Below are positions 43,326-52,813 of a DNA stretch of 64,000 bases, one piece after another; position 1 is the first letter of the stretch, and every line of letters starts with the position of its first letter. Origin of the DNA: G032773895 sp965248935 (GTDB lineage Bacteria; Pseudomonadota; Gammaproteobacteria; Pseudomonadales; Cellvibrionaceae); the NCBI GenBank assembly GCA_965248935.1, contig OZ252214.1, positions 4,402,001 through 4,466,000 on the forward strand, in the 5' to 3' direction. The notes under the pieces were generated by a model. That model was given only the letters and a program-made list of their open reading frames with translations, did no database searches and had not been told where the DNA came from. The position numbers and the translations under genes are program-made.

Positions 43326-44906
43326 ATGTCCCAAGATATTCACGCTCAGCGCATACTAATTTTAGATTTTGGCTCACAGTACACCCAACTTATTGCTCGT
43401 CGCATTCGAGAAATGGGTGTCTACTCAGAGATTCGTGCGTTTACTCTGCCCGCAGAAGAAATAAAAGCGTTTGCCCCTAAAGGCATTATCCTCGCCGGTG
43501 GGCCTGAATCTGTTACCGCAGGGGGACCCTCCCCCCGTGCCCCTGAAATTGTATTTGAAATGGGCGTCCCAGTACTGGGCATATGCTACGGTATGCAAAC
43601 CATGGCCGAACAGCTTGGTGGTCGGGTAGAGGGCTCCAGTATTCGTGAGTTTGGCTACGCCCAAGTGGAAGTAAAAGGGCAAAGTGCTCTATTTCAGGAT
43701 ATAAAAGACCATGTTGGCGAGTCTGGCGAAGCCCTGTTAGACGTCTGGATGAGCCATGGCGACAAAGTAGTGGAAATGCCCGCAGGCTTCCAACTTATGG
43801 CATCTACTGAATCCTGCCCAGTAGCAGGCATCTACTCGCCTGAAAAACAGTTTTACGGTGTGCAATTCCACCCCGAAGTCACACATACCCTGCAAGGAAA
43901 GCGTATTTTTGAACACTTTGTACTTCAGCAATGTGGCTGTGACGCACTCTGGACAGCCGCCAATATCGTTGAAGATGCCATTGCGCGAGTTCGAGAACAA
44001 GTGGGCTCTGACAAAGTTTTGCTAGGACTATCCGGCGGCGTTGACTCATCCGTTGTCGCCGCCTTGCTGCACCGGGCCATTGGCACCCAACTAACCTGCG
44101 TTTTTGTCGATAACGGCCTGCTTCGTAAAAACGAAGGCGACCAAGTTATGGACATGTTTTCAAAAAACATGGGCGTAAAAGTGATTCGAGCGGACAAAGA
44201 AGCCCTGTTTTTAAACAAACTAAAAGGCATCAGTGACCCAGAACAAAAACGTAAAATCATCGGCAATAGCTTTATCGAAGTCTTCGACGAAGAAGCCAAT
44301 AGGTTACAGAGCGTAAACTGGTTGGCACAGGGCACCATCTACCCCGACGTAATCGAATCCGCCGCCGCTAAAACCGGCAAAGCCCATGTTATAAAATCTC
44401 ACCATAATGTTGGAGGTTTGCCCGACGACATGAAAATGTCCCTCGTTGAGCCCCTGCGAGAACTCTTTAAAGACGAAGTGAGAAAAATCGGCCTTGAATT
44501 GGGTTTACCCTACGATATGGTCTACCGACACCCCTTTCCAGGTCCAGGGTTAGGTGTTCGTATACTCGGTGAAGTAAAAAAAGAATATGCCGACATACTG
44601 CGCGAAGCCGACGCTATCTTTATTGAAGAACTCCGAGCGGCTGATTGGTACCACAAAACCAGTCAAGCCTTTGCCGTATTCCTCCCCGTAAAATCCGTAG
44701 GCGTGGTTGGTGATGCGCGTCGCTATGAATGGGTTATTACCATTCGTGCAGTAGAAACCGTCGATTTTATGACCGCCCGCTGGGCTCACCTTCCATACGA
44801 ACTACTTGAAAAAGTCTCCAATCGCATTATCAACGAAATAAGCGGCGTTTCTCGTGTCGCTTATGATATTTCAAGCAAGCCGCCCGCCACAATTGAGTGG
44901 GAATAA
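43326..44906 (+). CDS. guaA: GMP synthase (glutamine-hydrolysing)
   Basis: Converts XMP to GMP. ATG 43326 (MSQDIHAQRILILDFG) matches the normal start; GTG 43320 is an alternative two codons upstream. Class I glutamine amidotransferase with Cys in GICYGMQTMAEQLGG and His/Glu in QFHPEVTH, then the ATP-pyrophosphatase loop LSGGVDSSVVA and the C-terminal dimerisation domain ending KPPATIEWE. About 526 aa, full length. Confidence 0.98.
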   Translation: MSQDIHAQRILILDFGSQYTQLIARRIREMGVYSEIRAFTLPAEEIKAFAPKGIILAGGPESVTAGGPSPRAPEIVFEMGVPVLGICYGMQTMAEQLGGRVEGSSIREFGYAQVEVKGQSALFQDIKDHVGESGEALLDVWMSHGDKVVEMPAGFQLMASTESCPVAGIYSPEKQFYGVQFHPEVTHTLQGKRIFEHFVLQQCGCDALWTAANIVEDAIARVREQVGSDKVLLGLSGGVDSSVVAALLHRAIGTQLTCVFVDNGLLRKNEGDQVMDMFSKNMGVKVIRADKEALFLNKLKGISDPEQKRKIIGNSFIEVFDEEANRLQSVNWLAQGTIYPDVIESAAAKTGKAHVIKSHHNVGGLPDDMKMSLVEPLRELFKDEVRKIGLELGLPYDMVYRHPFPGPGLGVRILGEVKKEYADILREADAIFIEELRAADWYHKTSQAFAVFLPVKSVGVVGDARRYEWVITIRAVETVDFMTARWAHLPYELLEKVSNRIINEISGVSRVAYDISSKPPATIEWE

Positions 44907-44928
44907 GCGTAATTTCAACTAGACTTTC

Positions 44929-44952
44929 AGCCATATTGAATGGCTTTTTGTT
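44929..44952 (+). terminator. Intrinsic terminator after guaA
   Basis: AGCCAT / ATGGCT stem, 5-nt loop, then TTTTTGTTT. It ends guaA transcription and lies inside the long frame that opens at 44897, supporting the later start (45050) for the next gene. Confidence 0.75.
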
Positions 44953-44972
44953 TCCGATTCTCTATCGAAATT

Positions 44973-45021
44973 GCTGTGGTGTAGGAGTAGAGTACACCAC
45001 AGCTCTTAGACAAAGAGCTGT
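44973..45021 (+). promoter_or_regulatory. Two mutually exclusive perfect hairpins upstream of the small gene
   Basis: Helix A pairs GCTGTGGTGTA (44973-44983) with TACACCACAGC (44993-45003). Helix B pairs ACAGCTCTT (44999-45007) with AAGAGCTGT (45013-45021). They share 44999-45003, so both cannot form at once. This is the layout of an RNA switch or attenuator leader, though no poly-U follows helix B. Function unproven. Confidence 0.5.
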
Positions 45022-45049
45022 ACCGAAACTAACCGATAAGGTAGAGATC

Positions 45050-45364
45050 ATGGACTTTAATGCTTGGAATGTAGACTTAAAAGCCGCTTCCGCTTATCAC
45101 AGTACGGGTTTCCGTCTAGTGGTTGAGGGAAGTCCAATACATCCTCAAGGGGTGGTTCCCAGCCACTTTCCAGAAGGAGTCACTGCGGTTGAGCAAGTCC
45201 GCCTAATTCGTTCGGGGTTAAAAGCGATTATGGCCGCTGCGCGTGAACCCCATAATTTGCAATCAAAAAGTTTGCAATCAAAAGGTTCACAACTAAAAGA
45301 CCCACAACTAAAAGACCCACAAGTAAATGCCTCCCAGGCAAAAACTCAGGCTCGGGCAGTTTAA
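45050..45364 (+). CDS. Small hypothetical protein downstream of guaA
   Basis: ATG 45050 with GATAAGGTAGAG upstream gives 104 aa; the longer frame from 44897 reads through a terminator and hairpins. Residues 1-65 look globular (MDFNAWNVDLKAASAYHSTG, PSHFPEGVTAVEQVRLIRSG) and conserved in style. The tail is made of short Gln/Lys/Ser repeats (LQSK, QLKDP) from DNA duplications of 12-18 bp. The family is not recognised. No signal peptide. Confidence 0.6.
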   Translation: MDFNAWNVDLKAASAYHSTGFRLVVEGSPIHPQGVVPSHFPEGVTAVEQVRLIRSGLKAIMAAAREPHNLQSKSLQSKGSQLKDPQLKDPQVNASQAKTQARAV

Positions 45365-45782
45365 AAACCAGATAAAACCGATGCAATCGAGTTTAAGGCA
45401 AACTAGCAAAGCCTAAGCCTGCGTTATTTTTATTCGCATTAGTTAGATAATGCGCGGGAACCATAACAATAACCCAGAAAACAGGCTTTGTTACATTATA
45501 ACATCGCGCTTTTTTTAACCATTAAATCCGCAGATGGGGTAATGCGCGCCATTAAGTGTGATCCTATTCAAAAATACGACATCACTCTCCCTCCGCCAAC
45601 CTCCCTATGATATATTTCCAAAACTACTTAAAAGTTCTTAAAAAGTTACTTAATATTCAGTTTTGTAGCTAAACCGCTTTCTTGCTGTTTAGCCTTTACT
45701 CCCCTAATGCAGCAACCCAACGGGTTAAGCACAGCGAGTAAAGCCCAACATATAGCCAGAATCTAACAGGAAGCACCACACC
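45365..45782. other. Intergenic region upstream of the Rhs gene
   Basis: About 420 bp, AT-rich, with no gene seen. The Rhs ATG is preceded by AACAGGAAGCACC, a reasonable ribosome binding site. Base use changes sharply at 45783 to a C-rich coding style. Confidence 0.4.
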
Positions 45783-48700
45783 ATGAGCGCTCACATTACC
45801 AAGGACGGCAAACGCTACACCCTTCTGCCCGCAGCAAAAAAAGCCTCCGCCTCCGGCATAAAAATCGATACAAACCAATACCAACCTATACTAGAGGGCG
45901 CCAAACCCAGCTCCCACCCCACCTGGAAAACACTCTGGCTCGCCCTGCAACTAAACAATGACCCGCCGCCCCTCTCCGACAGCAACATTCGCCAACAACT
46001 GCTCGCTAAACTGACACGCCGCGACCTCCTTATATACCGGCAGCGACTGGCCGTTAGCACCCCGGCGTCATCCGCCAGCACCCGTGCCCCCAAAGAACCC
46101 ATACTCGACAGCCCCACAGCAAAAGACCTCGGCCAACGCATACCGCCCCCCACCGCCGAAAGCCTGCCCACACTCAACAATATCCAAGCCGCCAAAACCA
46201 CCCCAGACGCCCCAACCGGCGCCGCCCCCGCCGCCGAAACCGAAACCCGTGGCTGCCCCATCAGCATGGTCTCCGGTGAAGAACTGCTCAGCCTCGACGA
46301 CGCCCAACTGCCCGGACCCGTGCCCTTTACCTGGACACGTACCTACCGCTCCAGCCACACCCGCCACATCGGCCTTGGCTGCGGCTGGACCCACAGCGCC
46401 TGCGATACTCTCACCCTCACCGATACCCGCGTAGAACTGCACGACCACGAAGGCCGCTGCATCCCATTCCATCGCCCCAAAATTGGGCAAGACAGCCGCA
46501 ACATTCCCAATGGGCTCAGCCTAGAACACCCCAGCAGCGACCACTTTACCCTCAAAGAACTGGGCCAACCCAATAAACTCTTCACCGCCCTTAGCCCCGG
46601 CAGCCCATACTACCGGCTCAGCCAAATACACCACCCACACTACCGGCCCCATACCGGCCAGGGCTACCTTATCCAGCTTCACTACGACACCCACAACCGC
46701 CTCACCCGCCTTGCCGGCAACTGGGGCAAAGCCCTTGAACTCACACGAGACCCACAGGGCCGAATCAGCCAACTGCACCTCCACAATACCACCAGCGGCG
46801 AGCGTAAAAAAATAACCGAATACCACTACAACAGCGAAAACGACCTCACCGCCCAGCGCAACGCCAACAACCTTGGAGAAGACTACACCTACAGCCACCA
46901 CCTACTGACCCAACGCACCCTCACCACCGGCTTCAACTACCACTACCAATGGGACGGCACCGACCACACCGCCCGCTGCCTGCGCAACTGGGGCGACAAC
47001 GGCATCTACGACTACCGCTTTACCTGGGACCCCAAAAACCATACCAGCCAAGCCACCGACAGCCGAGGCTATACCACCACCTTCAAATACAACCCATACG
47101 GCCAGATCACCGAAGAAACCGACCCCGAAGGCCACCGCCACCAATACACCTATGAAAACGGGCGCAAAATTGCCCATACCGACCCCGAAGGCCAGCAAAC
47201 CACCACCTACTACGACAGCGAAAATCGCCCCACAGGCCACCGAGACGCCCTTAACCACAGCGAACACCACACCTACTTCAAAGGCAAACTCACCAGCTAT
47301 ACCAACAAAGCAAACGCCCGATGGCAATACCACTACAACCTCCTCGGCCAACTTGAAGCCACCACCGACCCCTACGGCCTACGCACCGAATACCGCTACA
47401 ACCAACAGGGCCTCATCACCCACATCACCACACCGGGCAATACCCACAGCCGGTATCAATGGACAGACCAAGGCGAACTCAAAAGCATCACCGACCCAGC
47501 CGGCCATACCCGCCTACTCACCTACAACGCCTGGGGGCAAATCATTCAATCCGAACTGCGCCTAAAAGGCGCAATACTCGCAGGCAAAACCCACTACCAC
47601 TACACCCCAACTGGGCAAATAGAACGCATAATTGGGTCAGGGGGGAAAACCACCACCTATACCTACAACCCAAACGACCAACTCACACAACACAGCGACC
47701 CCCAAGGCCGCCTCACCCAATTTGACTACGACGGCCTGAGCCAAATAACCAAACGCACCAACCCCGAAGGCCACAGCCTCCACTACGAATACGACACAGA
47801 ACGCAACCTCACCGGCCTTACCAACGAAAACCACCAACGCCACCACTTTACCTACGACGGCAACGAACGCCTGATCAAAGAAACCGGCTTCGATGGCCGC
47901 ACACAACACTACAAATACAACAAAGCTGGCCAACTTATCCGCCATATGGACGCCGGCGACATCATCACCGACTTTGAACGCGACGCCGTTGGCAATATGA
48001 CCAGCAAAACCAGCCGCACCGTCTCTTCAACACCGCGCACAGAAGAACGCAGCCGCTACCTCTACGACCCCATGGGGCGGTTAATCGAAACCTACAACCC
48101 CCACCAATTTCTCGCCTTTACATACAACCTACTGGGCAACCTCAGCCAAGAACATAGCTGCGACATCAACCCACACAACCAGCGCATAAAAAGCACCATG
48201 CGCGACATCACCTACCAAAATGTCTGGCCCGGTCAACGCTCACACATTGCCCTACCCGACGGACAAACCATCCACTACCTCTTTAACGAACAGCAACAAC
48301 TGGAAAAAGCCTCCCTTAACGGCAATACCATTACCCAAATCCAACGAGACAACCTGGGCCGGGAAACCCAACGGCAGCAAGGCAACCTCACCACCCAATC
48401 CGAATACGACCCCACAGGACGCCTGCAAAAACAACATACCAGTAACCAAAACAACAAACAGCCCAGCCCCATACACCGGGAATTTGGTTACGACACCTTT
48501 GGCAACCTAAACCGCATAAAAGACGGGCCGGTAGAAACACGCTACGCCTACGACCTGCTTAACCGCCTAAAACACAGCGAAGCCATAAACGACGGCAAAA
48601 TCACCCAAGAAACATTTCACTTTGACCCTGCGGGCAATATTCTCGATTCAAGCCAAAACCAACCAAACCAAAGCAATCAAAGTAACCAAAACAACAAACA

Positions 48701-49856
48701 AAATAACCCTAATAAAAACGGCCAAGGCAACCGCCTAAGTTTTCAAGGCGACCGTCACTTTACCTACGACAAACGCGGCAACCTAATACAAGAAAAGCGG
48801 GGCAGGGGCGGCAAACTTATCACCCGCTACCAATACAACCTCAACAACCAACTGACTAAAATAGAAAAAAACGGCCAAACCACCGAATACACCTACGACC
48901 CACTGGGCCGCCGAATAAAAAAACAGGATGAATTTGGCTCCACTCGTTACCTGTGGTCAGGCGACCAGCTTATCCAGGAGCAGCGCAACGAAATCAAAAA
49001 AACCTATATTTACGAACCCGAAAGCTTTAAACCACTCGCCATGGTGCAGGATGGCGAAGTCTATCACTACCATCTCGATCATTTAGGTACCCCGCAGGAG
49101 TTGTCCAATAGCAAAGGAAACATTGTTTGGAAAGCCCGTTATACAACCTATGGGAATGTAGCCTATAAAGAAGTGGATGAAATCGAAAATAATATCCGCT
49201 TTCAGGGGCAATACTTTGATGAAGAGAGTGGATTGCATTACAATCGGCATCGGTATTATGATCCAGGGGTAGGGCAGTTTACGACCCAAGACCCGATTGG
49301 GTTGTTGGGTGGGGTAAATAATTATCAGTATGCGCCTAATCCAACGGGGTGGATTGATCCGTTTGGGTTGAGTTGTAAGGAAGAAAATTCAAAACCTGAT
49401 TTTTATGTTGGGCCTTCTGGACCAGAAGCCACTCTACCAAGTACCGGCTACAGGTATATGAGATACAAAGATGATGATGGGAAAGTCAATAAATTTGCCC
49501 CAATGACGATAGAAAATAAATCAGCCCCAACGACTTATATTGGATTTGAAAAGTATGACACTGGCGTTGAAGCAAGAGATGCGTTTCAGGTAAAAGGGCC
49601 TGAAATTGGGCCTGACCACACAGGTGATGGTTCTTGGAGTGATGCGAGACTTAGAGGGGAGTTTGACACGCTCCAATTATATGAGGATGGAGAACTGCAA
49701 GCTAGAGTTCCTTATATGTATGGAGACAAAGATAAGACTCAATTAGAACCGATTGCTGAAGCTTACCCAGAATATGGGGATGGAGGCGCTGCACAATTGC
49801 ATACGGAAGGAAAAACTATTCACTTCGATAAAGTCGATATTTTGCCGGAGAAATAG
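45783..49856 (+). CDS. Full-length Rhs/YD-repeat polymorphic toxin
   Basis: 1357 aa. The N-terminal 165 residues are a variable, Ala/Pro-rich leader without a clear PAAR domain or signal peptide. Then comes the DUF6531 Rhs entry domain (GCPISMVSGEELLSL), a long array of YD repeats (e.g. YNPYGQITEETDPEGH), and the core end DPIGLLGGVNNYQYAPNP ... DPFGL, the usual autocleavage site, at about residue 1196. The remaining 160 residues are the toxin tip, type not recognised (contains WSDARLRGEFDTLQL). The body is C-rich with Gln/Asn/Thr codons, while DNA from about 49070 on is AT-richer, so the tip was acquired separately. The immunity gene follows 2 bases after the stop. Delivery by type VI secretion is usual for such proteins, but no T6SS genes are here. 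Confidence 0.9.
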   Translation: MSAHITKDGKRYTLLPAAKKASASGIKIDTNQYQPILEGAKPSSHPTWKTLWLALQLNNDPPPLSDSNIRQQLLAKLTRRDLLIYRQRLAVSTPASSASTRAPKEPILDSPTAKDLGQRIPPPTAESLPTLNNIQAAKTTPDAPTGAAPAAETETRGCPISMVSGEELLSLDDAQLPGPVPFTWTRTYRSSHTRHIGLGCGWTHSACDTLTLTDTRVELHDHEGRCIPFHRPKIGQDSRNIPNGLSLEHPSSDHFTLKELGQPNKLFTALSPGSPYYRLSQIHHPHYRPHTGQGYLIQLHYDTHNRLTRLAGNWGKALELTRDPQGRISQLHLHNTTSGERKKITEYHYNSENDLTAQRNANNLGEDYTYSHHLLTQRTLTTGFNYHYQWDGTDHTARCLRNWGDNGIYDYRFTWDPKNHTSQATDSRGYTTTFKYNPYGQITEETDPEGHRHQYTYENGRKIAHTDPEGQQTTTYYDSENRPTGHRDALNHSEHHTYFKGKLTSYTNKANARWQYHYNLLGQLEATTDPYGLRTEYRYNQQGLITHITTPGNTHSRYQWTDQGELKSITDPAGHTRLLTYNAWGQIIQSELRLKGAILAGKTHYHYTPTGQIERIIGSGGKTTTYTYNPNDQLTQHSDPQGRLTQFDYDGLSQITKRTNPEGHSLHYEYDTERNLTGLTNENHQRHHFTYDGNERLIKETGFDGRTQHYKYNKAGQLIRHMDAGDIITDFERDAVGNMTSKTSRTVSSTPRTEERSRYLYDPMGRLIETYNPHQFLAFTYNLLGNLSQEHSCDINPHNQRIKSTMRDITYQNVWPGQRSHIALPDGQTIHYLFNEQQQLEKASLNGNTITQIQRDNLGRETQRQQGNLTTQSEYDPTGRLQKQHTSNQNNKQPSPIHREFGYDTFGNLNRIKDGPVETRYAYDLLNRLKHSEAINDGKITQETFHFDPAGNILDSSQNQPNQSNQSNQNNKQNNPNKNGQGNRLSFQGDRHFTYDKRGNLIQEKRGRGGKLITRYQYNLNNQLTKIEKNGQTTEYTYDPLGRRIKKQDEFGSTRYLWSGDQLIQEQRNEIKKTYIYEPESFKPLAMVQDGEVYHYHLDHLGTPQELSNSKGNIVWKARYTTYGNVAYKEVDEIENNIRFQGQYFDEESGLHYNRHRYYDPGVGQFTTQDPIGLLGGVNNYQYAPNPTGWIDPFGLSCKEENSKPDFYVGPSGPEATLPSTGYRYMRYKDDDGKVNKFAPMTIENKSAPTTYIGFEKYDTGVEARDAFQVKGPEIGPDHTGDGSWSDARLRGEFDTLQLYEDGELQARVPYMYGDKDKTQLEPIAEAYPEYGDGGAAQLHTEGKTIHFDKVDILPEK

Positions 49857-49858
49857 AT

Positions 49859-50185
49859 ATGAAAAATACCTACTATGTCATTGCAAAGGTAGATAAAAGA
49901 CAGCCTAACGAATCTAATAGTAGCGCATGGCCAAAACTAGTGGCTTACTCGTTTGAACAAAAAAAAATACTCATCGAGGAAGGCTACGGACACGGTTTAA
50001 TGGGCGGAACAATTTCCATCTCAAGCATTAATTTATCTGACTGGCTGGAAACGTTCGATGAATCAAACTGCAAATGGTTTGGTAAATACATCTCGAATGG
50101 AACTATAGAAAATTTAAAAACAGAGGAACAATTAGTAAAGATATTGACTTCTAAAGGCTGCAAAATAAAAAAAATAAATAAGTAA
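49859..50185 (+). CDS. Putative immunity protein for Rhs tip 1
   Basis: 108 aa, unrecognised, small and soluble without signal peptide, so it would act in the cytosol. Starts 2 bases after the Rhs stop, the normal place for cognate immunity. Features: MKNTYYVIAKVDKRQ start, Trp-rich middle (LSDWLETFDESNCKWFGKY) and Lys-rich end. Role by position only. Confidence 0.65.
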   Translation: MKNTYYVIAKVDKRQPNESNSSAWPKLVAYSFEQKKILIEEGYGHGLMGGTISISSINLSDWLETFDESNCKWFGKYISNGTIENLKTEEQLVKILTSKGCKIKKINK

Positions 50186-50352
50186 ATAAAACAGGTCAGA
50201 TGGATTTAATTTTAACTAAAATTACAAGGACGATCGGGGATCAAGGAGAGGGACGAATAGGGGGCAAATCTATTGGTATAACATTTAACTCCGCTTAACT
50301 GTAGAGCGCAAAATTACCATCGTAGGCGGCTACCCATAGCCACTACGACCCC

Positions 50353-51612
50353 ATGGGACGGCTGCAAAAACAATGGGCCGAAAATAAATACCACAACCAA
50401 AACAACAACAATCAAACCAAAGGCAACCGCCTTAGCCTTCAAGGCGACCGTCACTTTACCTACGACAAACGCGGCAACCTAATACAAGAAAAACGGGGCA
50501 GGGGTGGCAAGCTCATCACCCGCTACCAGTACAACCTCAACAACCAACTGACTAAAATAGAAAAAAACGGCCAAACCACCGAATACACCTACGACCCACT
50601 GGGCCGTCGAATAAAAAAGCAGGATAAATTTGGTACCACCCGCTACCTCTGGTCAGGCGACCAGCTTATCCAGGAGCAGCGCAACGAAATCAAAAAAACC
50701 TATATTTACGAACCCGAAAGCTTTAAACCACTCGCCATGGTGCAGGATGGCGAAGTCTATCACTACCATCTCGATCATTTAGGTACCCCGCAGGAGTTGT
50801 CCAATAGCAAAGGAAACATTGTTTGGAAAGCCCGTTATACAACCTATGGGAATGTAGCCTATAAAGAAGTGGATGAAATCGAAAATAATATCCGCTTTCA
50901 GGGGCAATACTTTGATGAAGAGAGTGGATTGCATTACAATCGGCATCGGTATTATGATCCAGGGGTAGGGCAGTTTACGACCCAAGACCCGATTGGGTTG
51001 TTGGGTGGGGTAAATAATTATCAGTATGCGCCTAATCCGATTGGGTGGGTTGATCCGTTTGGATTGACGTGTAGTGAATGGAATACTTTCCAGAAAAATA
51101 CAAAAGGACACTTCCCTAACAGCACGGCTGCCTCTAAAAGCTTCCAGAAAATGAAAGAAGTTCGGGAGATGGCTAAAGGAGACCGCCCTGATCCTTCGAC
51201 ATATCTACCTGAATCATATATTGAGTCGCATCTGCAACAATTTTCTGGCGGTGCTTCCAGATTCATGACCAAATCAAATTTAGACAAGTACGGCCCAGGG
51301 CAAAGAGATGGAACTTCATTTGTTATGCCTCAGCATGAGGCAGACCAGCTAATGTCTATGGCTAAAGGAGATCAAAGTGCTTTAGCAGATTCTCTAGGTT
51401 TGCCAAAAGATATGCTAGAAAGCAACGAATTGATACGAGTAGACTTTGACAGCCCCGAAGAACTTGGGCTACGAGTACCGTCTGGAAATGAAGCGGGAGC
51501 AAATGAATATTGGCTAGCTGGAGGAAAACTTCCAGACGGCGCTTCGGAAGCTGTTATAGATGCTGGTAACGTTCCAAAAGACCGCTATAAAACCGCAAAA
51601 ATAAAAAAATGA
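50353..51612 (+). CDS. Orphan Rhs C-terminal cassette with tip 2
   Basis: 419 aa frame that begins in mid-core (MGRLQKQW...) with no Rhs N-terminus or YD array start. Residues about 23-237 duplicate the core end of the full-length Rhs; DNA 50420-51062 parallels 48724-49366 almost base for base. After DPFGLTC the tip of about 180 residues is new (GTSFVMPQHEADQLMSMA, RVPSGNEAGANEYW, AVIDAGNVPKDRYKT), a tip style seen in other polymorphic toxins whose activity I cannot name. It is a silent or recombination-donor cassette unless translated from its own start. Confidence 0.8.
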   Translation: MGRLQKQWAENKYHNQNNNNQTKGNRLSLQGDRHFTYDKRGNLIQEKRGRGGKLITRYQYNLNNQLTKIEKNGQTTEYTYDPLGRRIKKQDKFGTTRYLWSGDQLIQEQRNEIKKTYIYEPESFKPLAMVQDGEVYHYHLDHLGTPQELSNSKGNIVWKARYTTYGNVAYKEVDEIENNIRFQGQYFDEESGLHYNRHRYYDPGVGQFTTQDPIGLLGGVNNYQYAPNPIGWVDPFGLTCSEWNTFQKNTKGHFPNSTAASKSFQKMKEVREMAKGDRPDPSTYLPESYIESHLQQFSGGASRFMTKSNLDKYGPGQRDGTSFVMPQHEADQLMSMAKGDQSALADSLGLPKDMLESNELIRVDFDSPEELGLRVPSGNEAGANEYWLAGGKLPDGASEAVIDAGNVPKDRYKTAKIKK

Positions 51613-51622
51613 GGCCAATACG

Positions 51623-51886
51623 TTGAAATTCAATGATCTATATTTTTCAAAAGAACTGTATTTCTCAGTGGGCATAGAAGAAAACTCTGGGAATTACTAT
51701 ATTTCAATTCCCGTTAGCAATCAGAGGGCTGACTACGAAGAATACTATCGGATTGACAAAAGTTTATATGAAAAATATAAATCGGATTTGAGCCAATTAT
51801 CCAACATCGCGGACGAGTGCAGAAAAAGACTACATGATGATGACCTTATTATTAAACCCGGGTCGGATAGAGGCACACCGATTTAA
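51623..51886 (+). CDS. Putative immunity protein for Rhs tip 2
   Basis: 87 aa from a TTG start, 10 bases after the tip-2 stop. Acidic, Tyr-rich (GNYYISIPVSNQRADYEEYYR) and ending IKPGSDRGTPI, an ending I associate with immunity proteins of this tip style. No signal peptide, so it protects in the cytosol. Confidence 0.65.
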   Translation: MKFNDLYFSKELYFSVGIEENSGNYYISIPVSNQRADYEEYYRIDKSLYEKYKSDLSQLSNIADECRKRLHDDDLIIKPGSDRGTPI

Positions 51887-51940
51887 AAATAAATCGGGGA
51901 CGTACCCCAAAGGAAAAAAAAGAAACAGTTCAACAAAACA

Positions 51941-52018
51941 CGGACGTTCGCATATTGCCAGTGAATGCACGGCACATTGCCTAACATCAGCGCCACCTGC
52001 CTAGTGGTGGTCTTGCTG
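51941..52018 (+). repeat. Cassette trailer repeat, copy 1
   Basis: About 78 bp starting GGACGTTCGCATATTGCC, also found at 56896-56976, each time after an immunity gene. It contains CCACCTGCCTAGTGGTGG, which can form a short hairpin. Non-coding. Confidence 0.75.
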
Positions 52019-52161
52019 AAGGAAGTCCGGCACCTAAAAACGAGTGATAATTTAAACTTAATACCCTCAACGCTTTGCACGTTAGGCCGCTCTTTAAAAA
52101 TATATTTTTGGGTTAAGAAACTTACAGAAATTGGGGCTACCGACCTTGACCGTTTAAAATA

Positions 52162-52309
52162 AAAAAACGGCCAAACCACCGAATACACCTACGACCCACT
52201 AGGCCGCCGAATTAAAAAACAGGATAAATTTGGTACCACCCGCTACCTTTGGTCAGGCGACCAACTTATCCAAGAACAGCGTAACGAAATTAAAAAAACC
52301 TATATCTAA
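52162..52309 (+). pseudogene. Rhs core remnant without tip
   Basis: About 49 codons repeating the Rhs core (TTEYTYDPLGRRIKKQ ... RYLWSGDQLIQEQRNEIKK) and ending at a stop right after KTYI. No start and no tip. A deletion relic of a further cassette. Confidence 0.85.
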
Positions 52310-52370
52310 AGAGACGAATAGGGGTCAAATCTATTGATAATAACATTTAACCCGCTTAACCTAAAATACA

Positions 52371-52401
52371 CGCCCAGTGCAAAATGCTGGGCGTTTTATT
52401 T
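52371..52401 (+). terminator. Strong intrinsic terminator, copy 1
   Basis: CGCCCAG / CTGGGCG stem with a 9-nt loop, then TTTTATTTT. It sits in a 78-bp block (52349-52426) that recurs at 56981-57058. Confidence 0.88.
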
Positions 52402-52437
52402 TCTACTCTTTAGGCGTCACCACAATACAGCCCTCCT

Positions 52438-52697
52438 GTAGAGCGGAAAACTACCATCATAGTTTTTTCCACATTACTGGTCGTAGAATAATGAAGTTTT
52501 ACGGCCAATTTCCCACACTCACATCGTAGACTTTTTTCTAATTATTATTTTCCCATCGTAGTCTTTACCAAAGTTGATCCAAAAAATTCCCATCGTAGTT
52601 TTCTGTTGTAGAGCGCAAAACTATCATCGTAGTTTTTCCCGCATTACTGGTCGTAGAATAATAAAGTTTTACAGCCAATTTTCCACACTCCCATCGT
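52438..52697 (+). repeat. Duplicated GTAGAGCG hairpin block
   Basis: Two direct copies, 52438-52530 and 52608-52697, each starting GTAGAGCG and containing the near-palindrome AAAACTA-6 nt-TAGTTTT, plus CCGCATTACTGGTCGTAGAA-like DNA. Between them, TTCCCATCGTAG repeats. Related starts occur at 50301, 57060 and 58176, the last two flanking the RAYT gene. The rest of 52402-52813 holds no gene. Confidence 0.6.
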
Positions 52698-52813
52698 AAA
52701 ATGGCACCCTGTTTTTTAGATAATCGTATCTACGATGAATTTGGCTGGATACCAATAAGACCGAGATAAGCCTATTCGATCTTATTGGTTGACTTGCGAG
52801 GAGAGTGATGTAT

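Noticed and set aside
44897..45049. N-terminal extension of the small gene after guaA
   Set aside because: It would cover guaA's terminator and two perfect hairpins and has no ribosome binding site; ATG 45050 fits better.
46068..48510. Several long Pro/Thr- or Val/Gly-rich frames on both strands inside the Rhs gene
   Set aside because: Composition follows from the C-rich Rhs codon use; none has a start site or domain signal.
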